Source: Neorhizobium huautlense (GTDB lineage Bacteria > Pseudomonadota > Alphaproteobacteria > Rhizobiales > Rhizobiaceae). From it: DNA of 64,000 bases. A model generated the notes under the pieces. It saw only the letters and a list, made by a program, of their open reading frames with translations, was not told the DNA's origin and made no database searches. Positions within the stretch are counted from its first letter, which is position 1, and each line of letters starts with the position of its first letter. The translations under genes were made by a program, and so were the position numbers. Of the stretch, positions 38,042 through 44,184 are shown piece after piece. Where the stretch lies: assembly GCF_030811685.1 (NCBI RefSeq), contig NZ_JAUSRF010000001.1:310001-374000 (forward strand), in the 5' to 3' direction.

Positions 38042-39544
38042 ATGGCAGACGACAGGCGCAGCCTCGGCAGAAAAGTGGATGACAGCGGCGCGGGCGCGTT
38101 CAATCAGGTCAAACTGCTCATCGCCTTCGATGCCTTGCTGCGTGAAGGGAGTGTCAGCCGCGCCGCCGAAAGCCTGAAACTGCAGGTCTCGGCGGTCAGC
38201 CGCATGCTTGCGGAGCTGCGCAAGCTTTATGACGATCCGATCTTCATTCGCACCGGACAGGGCATGCGGCCGACACCTTTCGCCGAATCCCTGCGTCTGC
38301 GTGTGAGAGGCCATGCATCCGAAACAGAATTATTGCTGGCTGTGAACGGCAGCACGCCATTGGCACCGGCGCCGAACCTTGCTGCGTCCCCGCCCGAGCC
38401 AACGGCAGCGGCACCTTCACCCTCCCCGGATGACTGGGCAGTCGAGACCCGAACAAACATCGTGCCGCTTTCCGTGACCCCCGCCGATCAGCTAGAAGCC
38501 GCGCCGACCCCGCGCCATTTCGCCGTCCGTATCGCGGCGATCGGCGACAATGCCGATCCACACCGGCGGCTGGCGCGTTACATTGCCACGACGGCACCCG
38601 GCCCCGGCCGCAGCCGACCGCTGACGCAGGAGGAAGCGCGCGATGCGCTTGCCCTCATTCTCGACGGTCAGGCCGATCCCTTGCAGGTCGGGGCGCTGCT
38701 GATGACGATCCATTATCGTGGCGCCAGCGCCGGCGAACTGGCCGGTTTTGCCGAGGCCATCCGCGCGACGATCACGCTTCCCGCAAAATTCACGCGGCCT
38801 GACCTCGACTGGCCGGCCTATATGTCTCCCAAGGTGCGCAGCGCGCCATGGTTTCTGCACGCCGCGCGGCTGGTGGCCATGGCGGGTCACAAGGTGCTTC
38901 TGCATGGCCATTACGGCAGCGGCCCGGAAAGCGGAAAACTGGAAGCGGCGGCGGAGGATGCGGGCATTCCGGTTTGCCTGACGCTGGCAGACGCCAGCAT
39001 GGCTTTGGCCGCAGGCGGGATCGCCTTCACGCCGCTCGGTTCACTGGCGCCGCAGACGCGCAGCCTGCTTGGCCTGCATGCCATGTTCGAAATGCGCAAT
39101 CCGCTGCATTCCGCCATTCACATGATCAATCCGATAGGCGCGAAAACCTCGATCCTCGGCGCATCACAATCATCCCGCCGCGATCTCTACCGCGATGTGG
39201 CCCGGCATCTCGACCTGCCCAATATCGCGCTGATCGGTTCGGTACGCGACGTGGCGGAATTTACGCCCGGCCGCATGGTCAAGATTTTTCGCATGACGTC
39301 CGGCATCGATGCCGATCTGACTGTCCCAGCTGGAAAGAAGCTCAAGCCCGGCACCAGCGGCATGCTGACCCAGCGCGAATACTGGCAGGCGATCTGGTCC
39401 GGCGCGGCGCGGGACGACTGGGCGGAGGCGGTGATCGTGAAAACGGCAGCGGTAGCGTTTCTGGCGCTTACGGGTGATCCCCAAGCAGGTTTCGACGATT
39501 GCCTGAAACGGGCGAGCGAACTGTGGGCCGTGCGCAAGCGATAG
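38042..39544 (+). CDS. LysR-type HTH fused to a TrpD2/YbiB-like glycosyltransferase-family-3 domain
   Basis: A 500-residue protein with two recognisable parts. Residues about 18-80 form a LysR-type winged helix: FNQVKLLIAFDALLREGSVSRAAESLKLQVSAVSRMLAELRKLYDDPIFIRTGQGMRPTPFAE. After a Pro/Ala-rich linker (about 100-165), residues about 170-500 match anthranilate phosphoribosyltransferase-like YbiB/TrpD2: LTQEEARDALALILDGQADPLQVGALLMTIHYRGASAGELAGFAEAIR and HGHYGSGPESGKLEAAAEDAG. E. coli TrpD2 binds nucleic acid and is not a true TrpD. No LysR effector domain is present. It lies between iron-transport genes and may be their regulator. Confidence 0.85.
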   Translation: MADDRRSLGRKVDDSGAGAFNQVKLLIAFDALLREGSVSRAAESLKLQVSAVSRMLAELRKLYDDPIFIRTGQGMRPTPFAESLRLRVRGHASETELLLAVNGSTPLAPAPNLAASPPEPTAAAPSPSPDDWAVETRTNIVPLSVTPADQLEAAPTPRHFAVRIAAIGDNADPHRRLARYIATTAPGPGRSRPLTQEEARDALALILDGQADPLQVGALLMTIHYRGASAGELAGFAEAIRATITLPAKFTRPDLDWPAYMSPKVRSAPWFLHAARLVAMAGHKVLLHGHYGSGPESGKLEAAAEDAGIPVCLTLADASMALAAGGIAFTPLGSLAPQTRSLLGLHAMFEMRNPLHSAIHMINPIGAKTSILGASQSSRRDLYRDVARHLDLPNIALIGSVRDVAEFTPGRMVKIFRMTSGIDADLTVPAGKKLKPGTSGMLTQREYWQAIWSGAARDDWAEAVIVKTAAVAFLALTGDPQAGFDDCLKRASELWAVRKR

Positions 39545-39565
39545 GCTGCATGCCCGAATGGGGCA

Positions 39566-39594
39566 GGCAAACGCGAAGGCTTTTCGCGTTTGCC
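39566..39594. terminator. Hairpin between convergent genes
   Basis: GGCAAACGCGAA pairs perfectly with TTCGCGTTTGCC in the 63-base gap between the fusion gene and the TonB receptor gene, which converge. No long T run follows in either direction, but its position suits a shared terminator. Confidence 0.6.
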
Positions 39595-39607
39595 GTCATC
39601 GAAAAAA

Positions 39608-41740
39608 TCAGAAGGTCTTGGTGACGCTCAGCCAGAAACGGCGACCTTCCATCGTGGTGTTGAAGTCGGTCTGCTCCACTTTCTTGTCGAAGACGTTATA
39701 GATGGCGCCATTCACAGTGACACTGTCGTTGACCGCATATTTCGCGCCGAAATCGACCATCGTGTAAGGATCGTATTTCCGCCCAGTCGCGCCATTGATG
39801 GTGACCGGCGTGCCGTTGGAGCCGATACGCGCGCCGGACGCGATTTCCTCACCGTGATAGTTGACCGAAACCCATGCCTCCAAGCCTTCGACCGGGGTGG
39901 TCCAGTCGGCGCGGACATTGGCGATATGCTCCGGCGTACGGGCAAGCGGGAAGCCGGCATAGGCACCGGTCTGCTGTTCCGAATGCGTATAGGTATAGCT
40001 GCCGCGGAAGGAGAGATCCGCTGTCGCATGCCAGGTGGCGGTCAGTTCCAGCCCCTGAATGATCGCGTCGTCGATATTGTAGTTATACCAGAGGCGGTAG
40101 TTCGGATCCTCGCTCCAGCGCACCGGATTGCCGGCCGCATCGGTGACGAGAGCATTGGCGATCTTGTCCTTGAAGTCGGTGTAGAAATAGGTGGCACCGA
40201 GGCTGAGATCGCCATTGTCCCACAGCGCGCCGATTTCATAACTCGTGCTGGTCTCGGCCTTCAGGCTCGGATCGGCGATGATGACGCCGCAGGTGCCGGT
40301 CGGACCATAGGAGCAACCGCCGCCACCCGTCGTATAGGCGTAACCGGGCGCGATGCTGCGGATATCCGGCGCGCGGAAACCGGTGGAAATACCGCCCTTG
40401 ATGGTCAGGTCGTTGGTGGCATTCCAGACACCGTAGAGACGCGGGCTGAGGTGATAACCGTATTCCTCGTGATGGTCGCTTCGAAGACCGGCCGTCAGCG
40501 CAAAGTCATCCCAGATGCGCCATTCATCCTCGGCGAAGATCGCCCATTGCGTCGCTGAAAAGGATTCTGTCACACCCGTCCGGCGGCCGGGATTCTGGTC
40601 ACGCAGATGCGCTTCAAAATACTGGCCGCCGGTGACCAGCGTATGGGAGCCAAGCAATTCGAACGGGGTCGTAAACTTGCCATCGATGACGGTGTTGCGA
40701 ATTTCCGGCGCACGCGCGTTACGAACGAAGGCATCGCGTGCGGCATTAAACGTGTAGTTCTCGCGCTGCGCCCATTCCTGCAGAATGGAAAATTCCGAAG
40801 TCGTCGGTCCCCAGCGGCCGGTATGCGACAGCGACCAGTGATCGCGGCCGTTCTGGTTATAGGTGCCGTTGGCACCGGCGGCCAGCGTGTTGGGGGCGGA
40901 GGCCACGCGGCGCACGTTCTGGCGGCCGGCTTCGAGGATGATATCGTGATCTTCGTTCGGCGTCAGCGACAGGCGACCGGTGAGATCGAATTCCTTGGCC
41001 GATGTCGTGCCGCTCAGGAACCGGTCTTCGGAGCGGGTCAGGCCGCGTCCCCAGATCTGCAGGCCGAGCGTATCCTGAATGACCGGACCATTGGCATAAA
41101 ACGATGCCTGGCCGGAATTGCCGAATTTCGAATGCTGCTGCACCGTCGCATCGGTGGAAACGCTGCCGGACCAGACATCGGACACTTTGCGGGTGATGAT
41201 GTTGATGACACCGCCCATGGCGTCCGAACCGTAAAGCGACGACATCGGTCCGCGCACGACTTCTATTCGCTCGATGGCGGCAGCCGGCGGCATGAAATTC
41301 TGCTCGTAACCGGAATTGCCGTTGGTGCGCGCATCACGCGTGCTCTGCCGTTTGCCATCGACGAGGATCAGCGTGTAGGCACCCGGCAGGCCACGGATAA
41401 AGATGTCCTTTTCATTGGCCACGCCGGTGACGGCCACACCCTGCACTTCGCGCAGCGCATCGGTCAGGTCGCGATAGGCGCCCTTTTCGAGATCCTCGCG
41501 GGACACAACCGTAATGCTCGCCGGCGCTTCCTTGACGTTCTGGGCAAAACCGGAGGCCGTGACGACGATCTGTTGGAGAAGAGTGGTTTCCTCTTCCTGT
41601 TGCGCATACGCAGCAGGCGAAAAACCAAGCGCCGTGCCGGCCAGTGCCAAGGCGAGATAACGGCGAGAAATGCCTGTGTTTGCGCTGCGTGTGACGGCGC
41701 GACGATCGAGCTGGGGCTCCGGCTCAACGAGATACTGCAT
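39608..41740 (-). CDS. TonB-dependent siderophore receptor
   Basis: About 710 residues, an outer-membrane receptor. After a signal region (ISRRYLALALAGTALGFSPAAYA, cut before QQEEETTLLQQIVVTA) comes the TonB box-like segment and plug domain (SREDLEKGAYRDLTDALREVQGVAV, IFIRGLPGAYTLILVDGKR, IERIEVVRGPMSSLYGSDAMGGVINIITRK), then a 22-strand barrel ending in an aromatic F (LSVTKTF). The C-terminal barrel resembles FepA/CirA-type catecholate receptors. The start is uncertain between two adjacent ATGs; GGGGGA lies just before them. It probably feeds the ABC system at 34178-37863, and an ICE-like box lies upstream. Confidence 0.93.
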   Translation of the reverse strand: MQYLVEPEPQLDRRAVTRSANTGISRRYLALALAGTALGFSPAAYAQQEEETTLLQQIVVTASGFAQNVKEAPASITVVSREDLEKGAYRDLTDALREVQGVAVTGVANEKDIFIRGLPGAYTLILVDGKRQSTRDARTNGNSGYEQNFMPPAAAIERIEVVRGPMSSLYGSDAMGGVINIITRKVSDVWSGSVSTDATVQQHSKFGNSGQASFYANGPVIQDTLGLQIWGRGLTRSEDRFLSGTTSAKEFDLTGRLSLTPNEDHDIILEAGRQNVRRVASAPNTLAAGANGTYNQNGRDHWSLSHTGRWGPTTSEFSILQEWAQRENYTFNAARDAFVRNARAPEIRNTVIDGKFTTPFELLGSHTLVTGGQYFEAHLRDQNPGRRTGVTESFSATQWAIFAEDEWRIWDDFALTAGLRSDHHEEYGYHLSPRLYGVWNATNDLTIKGGISTGFRAPDIRSIAPGYAYTTGGGGCSYGPTGTCGVIIADPSLKAETSTSYEIGALWDNGDLSLGATYFYTDFKDKIANALVTDAAGNPVRWSEDPNYRLWYNYNIDDAIIQGLELTATWHATADLSFRGSYTYTHSEQQTGAYAGFPLARTPEHIANVRADWTTPVEGLEAWVSVNYHGEEIASGARIGSNGTPVTINGATGRKYDPYTMVDFGAKYAVNDSVTVNGAIYNVFDKKVEQTDFNTTMEGRRFWLSVTKTF

Positions 41741-41812
41741 CATGTCCCCCGACATTAATATGACAAAACAAGTCCACTTAATGAATGGGGCTTTAAGGGG
41801 TCAACGCGGATG

Positions 41813-41838
41813 TTTTAGAGACATTCCAAGTTCTAAAA
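41813..41838. promoter_or_regulatory. ICE-like (Irr-type) dyad upstream of the TonB receptor
   Basis: TTTTAGA-N12-TCTAAAA lies 73 bases before the receptor start. It shares the TTTAGAGAC core with the box at 37981-37999, though the spacer is longer. Confidence 0.5.
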
Positions 41839-41883
41839 TACGCAAAATGGAAGGCAGGGAGCGATCGCCCCCTGCCCCATCAT

Positions 41884-43305
41884 TTAACGACGTTTCTTCT
41901 TGCGCCACGGCGCATCGCGCTGCCAGTCACCGGCCATGATGCTGCCGAACGGGATCACCTCATCGACCACTTCGGCAAGGCCGTAATGTTCGATCTGGGC
42001 CCGCACGTTTGCGGCCGATTTGTAGGCGCTCGGCAGTTCGGAAATATCCGCATTGCCGGAGAAGAAACGCGCATCGAGACCCACCGTTTCCTTCGCCATG
42101 ATCTCGGCGATGTTGTTCGGGCTCAATCCACGCTGATCCGCACCATATTCCTCGCCAAGGCGACGAATATGGGCGCTGCGCGAAAAATTACGGCCGGCCC
42201 CATGTGGCGAGAAACCAAGGCCGTTTGCGGCGTTCGATCCGCGTACGATCAGGATCGGTTCCGCCATGTTGAGCGGAATGATCGTCAGATCGGTCGCATC
42301 GTCGGCCCAGCCATCGAAGGCCGGCGTCGCACCCTTGCCGTGATAGAAGAGACCATCCGACTTCCGGAACACGAAATTATGTTCGTTCCAGAAGCGGTCC
42401 GACACTTTTGCCGCAAGCTTTTCCGCCGCCATGTCGTGCAGGATATAATGGTTCTCCTTCGTCCACTGGCGGATGATCTGCAGAGCGGACCAATACTGGT
42501 CGCCTTCCTCGGTATCCGCCGGGATCCAGGCATTGTCACGGTGCGTTTCGGGCGAGATCAGCTCGCGAAACTTGTTCGCAACCTTCATGCCACGCTCGTA
42601 GAGCCGCGCACCCGGCGCACGCGAACCGTGATGGGTAACAAGCACCGTTTCGCCGGTCGATTTCATCGTGCCGACATAGGCAAAATGGTTGCCATCACCC
42701 TGCGTTCCAAAATGCTCGATGCCGACATTCAGCGCCGCACCGGTAAGATACGGGTTCTGATGGAAGGCGGCGAGCGTCGCTTCAGAGGGCTTGATCCGCT
42801 GATCGGCGGCACGTCCACCCGGACCAAAGTGGGTCACGGAATGGATGGCATCCAGCAGCGCCTTCGGGTCCACACCCGGAAACACGGAAATTGCCATCGA
42901 GCAGCAGATATCGGCCGAATGCATGCCCGGATGAATGGCTTCCGAGGCAACCACACCGCCGACCGGAATGGTCCCGACCGGACCGGCCGGGCAGGCATCA
43001 GGCATGATGGCTGCAGCACGAACAACCGGGGTACGGGCAAGCGCGCGCATCGTTGCGTTCACCTTCTCGACATTGTCCTGCTCGAAGGCGTTTTCGGCAC
43101 GGATGTTCGAATAGATCTCGATATCCCCTTCCAGTCGCAGCGGCACAGTTGGCGCCGGCTGGAAAACGCGGGCTGCGGCGAGCGCCACATCCATCGAGCC
43201 ACCTTCGCTCAGCACCTTGTTGGCAGCATCGAGCGCGGGGCGAAACCACTTGCCCTGCGGCATGCCTGCATCGATCAAATCCTGTCCGCTTACGATCTCA
43301 ATCAT
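41884..43305 (-). CDS. rtcB: RNA-splicing ligase RtcB
   Basis: A 473-residue RtcB ligase. The metal and guanylylation motifs are intact: HSADICCSMAIS (ligand Cys region), GDGNHFAYVG, TRHH-type LVTHHGSRAPG and GFSPHGAGRNFSR, containing the histidine that accepts GMP. RtcB joins RNA 3'-phosphate or 2',3'-cyclic phosphate ends to 5'-OH ends, the termini left by anticodon nucleases. It is the last gene of the rsr / Y-RNA array / rtcB unit. The ribosome site is weak: AAGGA is about 20 bases from ATG 43305. No rtcA (RNA cyclase) is present nearby. Confidence 0.95.
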   Translation of the reverse strand: MIEIVSGQDLIDAGMPQGKWFRPALDAANKVLSEGGSMDVALAAARVFQPAPTVPLRLEGDIEIYSNIRAENAFEQDNVEKVNATMRALARTPVVRAAAIMPDACPAGPVGTIPVGGVVASEAIHPGMHSADICCSMAISVFPGVDPKALLDAIHSVTHFGPGGRAADQRIKPSEATLAAFHQNPYLTGAALNVGIEHFGTQGDGNHFAYVGTMKSTGETVLVTHHGSRAPGARLYERGMKVANKFRELISPETHRDNAWIPADTEEGDQYWSALQIIRQWTKENHYILHDMAAEKLAAKVSDRFWNEHNFVFRKSDGLFYHGKGATPAFDGWADDATDLTIIPLNMAEPILIVRGSNAANGLGFSPHGAGRNFSRSAHIRRLGEEYGADQRGLSPNNIAEIMAKETVGLDARFFSGNADISELPSAYKSAANVRAQIEHYGLAEVVDEVIPFGSIMAGDWQRDAPWRKKKRR

Positions 43306-43354
43306 TTGTCTATCTGCGTTTGCAGTCCTTCTGTTCCATTCGGTGTACGACTGC

Positions 43355-43374
43355 CGGGCGGCATATTCCGCCCG
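43355..43374 (-). other. Hairpin in the rtcB leader
   Basis: CGGGCGG pairs with CCGCCCG around a 6-base loop, 50 bases before the rtcB start and just after the Y-RNA array. It may be a processing or translation-control structure. A T run follows only on the plus strand, where no gene needs a terminator. Confidence 0.4.
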
Positions 43375-43386
43375 ACATTTTTCTTC

Positions 43387-43405
43387 AAAAAACCAGCAGC
43401 GGCGA
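43387..43405 (-). terminator. U-run after the last Y-RNA-like unit, possible terminator or end signal
   Basis: On the minus strand the 3' side of the last unit's 10-bp basal stem (TCGCCGCTGC) is followed by TGG and six T. Stem plus U-run is terminator-like, although the loop is the whole RNA. If active, only read-through would reach rtcB. Confidence 0.4.
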
Positions 43406-43525
43406 CGAGGTTGGACGAAAGCGGGTGGCCCCGCCCGTGCCAGAGAGCGCTGCCCGAGATGGGAGTCGAACCCATCAGACCACCCTATGGTGGCGACTGT
43501 AATTTCGTCCGGCATTCGCCGCTGC
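43396..43525 (-). ncRNA. Y-RNA-like unit YR6 with T-arm module
   Basis: Sixth and last unit in transcription order, 130 nt. Basal stem GCAGCGGCGA with TCGCCGCTGC is 10 perfect pairs and includes the Ro-type signature GGCGAATG. The second stem GGACGAAA / TTTCGTCC is 8 perfect pairs. The loop starts TTACAG and holds a tRNA-like T arm at 43458-43476 (GATGGG-TTCGACT-CCCATC) preceded by CCACC-ATA-GGTGG. The position of the tRNA 5' half is taken by a GCGGG-GCCA-CCCGC hairpin instead of a D arm. Confidence 0.8.
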
Positions 43526-43533
43526 ATTTCGGT

Positions 43534-43652
43534 CGTGGCGACCAGTGTTGAGGAAACTTCCGCGTCCACGCCTTGCGGCATCTCTGCGGTGCGGGCCTCG
43601 AACCCGCGACCCTTTTAGGGTTACCACTGTAGTTTCCCCGGCATTCGCCACG
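43534..43652 (-). ncRNA. Y-RNA-like unit YR5 with T-arm module
   Basis: Fifth unit, 119 nt. Basal stem CGTGGCGA / TCGCCACG (8 perfect pairs, Ro-type signature GGCGAATG). Second stem GGAAAC / GTTTCC. The loop begins CTACAG and carries a canonical T arm at 43591-43607 (GCGGG-TTCGAGG-CCCGC). The D-arm side is replaced by a short GCC-GCAA-GGC tetraloop hairpin. The gap to YR6 is 8 nt. Confidence 0.8.
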
Positions 43653-43663
43653 GTATTTCAGAT

Positions 43664-43794
43664 CATGGCGACAAGGTGTTTTGGAAACATTCCCATCGCT
43701 CTATCCGCTGAGCTACCGGCCGATCGTGTCGAACCGGGCGGGATTTGAACCCGCGACCTATGGATTGACTGTAGTTCCCAAGGCATTCGCCATG
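43664..43794 (-). ncRNA. Y-RNA-like unit YR4 with near-complete circularly permuted tRNA
   Basis: Fourth unit, 131 nt. Basal stem CATGGCGA / TCGCCATG (8 perfect pairs, signature GGCGAATG); second stem GGGAAC / GTTTCC (one G-U). The loop contains, in order, an anticodon-stem 3' strand, a T arm at 43738-43754 (GCGGG-TTCAAAT-CCCGC), an acceptor 3' strand, a short connector, an acceptor 5' strand, a D arm at 43698-43713 (GCTC-AGCGGATA-GAGC) and an anticodon-stem 5' strand. ATGGG before the second stem pairs with TCCAT after it (one G-U), and the acceptor strands pair over 6 positions, so a tRNA cloverleaf with its ends at the anticodon is predicted. Confidence 0.82.
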
Positions 43795-43819
43795 CATTTT
43801 CATCTCTGTCCTTATCAGT

Positions 43820-43900
43820 GCGGCGACAAGGGTTTGCGAAACATGAGGCAGATGTCTCCGCCCCAGCGTAAGAGGCTGTAGTTTCGCAGGCATTCGCCGC
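43820..43900 (-). ncRNA. Y-RNA-like unit YR3, reduced effector loop
   Basis: Third unit, 81 nt. Basal stem GCGGCGA / TCGCCGC (7 perfect pairs, signature GGCGAATG); second stem GCGAAAC / GTTTCGC (7 perfect pairs). The loop starts CTACAG and has no T or D arm; it can form GGCGGA-GACA-TCTGCC (one G-U). It is a short form of the same element. Confidence 0.75.
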
Positions 43901-43919
43901 GTCTTTCCTTCATTCCGGT

Positions 43920-43990
43920 CATGGCGACTAAAAAATCAGAAGAAACATTTTCGGATAAAGCGAGTGTAGTTTCTTCCGGCATTCGCCATG
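43920..43990 (-). ncRNA. Y-RNA-like unit YR2, minimal
   Basis: Second unit, 71 nt, the shortest. Basal stem CATGGCGA / TCGCCATG (8 perfect pairs, signature GGCGAATG); second stem GAAGAAAC / GTTTCTTC (8 perfect pairs). The loop of about 22 nt begins CTACA and has no tRNA-like arm. It would be a bare Ro-binding stem-loop. Confidence 0.72.
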
Positions 43991-44014
43991 TCATTCAAGT
44001 CATTTCAAATTCGT

Positions 44015-44148
44015 CCGTGACGACGAAAGGTGGTGGAACGCCTGCTCTGACCGCTGAGCTACGAGGTCATGGTTTGGAGACCTCGGCGGGATTCGAACCC
44101 GCGACCTGGAGATTAGGAGTCTGTAGTTCCATCCGGCATTCGTCACGG
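44015..44148 (-). ncRNA. Y-RNA-like unit YR1 with complete circularly permuted tRNA
   Basis: First unit after rsr, 134 nt. Basal stem CCGTGACGA / TCGTCACGG is 9 perfect pairs; both strands differ from the other units (GACGA/TCGTC against GGCGA/TCGCC), a compensatory change. Second stem TGGAAC / GTTCCA. The loop holds ACTCCTAATC (an anticodon-loop-like stretch with a CCT triplet), a T arm at 44086-44102, acceptor 3' strand CGAGGTC (44079-44085) followed by T-CCA, then acceptor 5' strand GACCTCG (44062-44068) and a D arm at 44044-44059. The two acceptor strands pair 7 of 7. The order is therefore 3' half then 5' half. Confidence 0.85.
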
Positions 44149-44151
44149 TGC

Positions 44152-44177
44152 CCTGCGCCTTTCACTTCAGGCGCAGG
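44152..44177 (-). other. Hairpin between rsr stop and first Y-RNA-like unit
   Basis: CCTGCGCCT pairs with AGGCGCAGG around an 8-base loop, starting 8 bases after the rsr stop codon. With no T run it is more likely an RNA-processing or 3'-end-protecting structure than a terminator. Confidence 0.55.
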
Positions 44178-44184
44178 ACGTTTT

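Noticed and set aside
43690-44110. Ordinary tRNA genes or tRNA pseudogenes on the minus strand
   Set aside because: The 3' halves precede the 5' halves, there is no usable anticodon arm in normal order, and the fragments are always enclosed by the same two stems. They are modules of larger RNAs.
43396-44148. Reading the GGCATTCGCC repeats as a CRISPR array
   Set aside because: Only 10 bases recur, the unit lengths vary from 71 to 134, there are no cas genes, and the spaces between repeats fold into covarying stems. An RNA array explains the data better.
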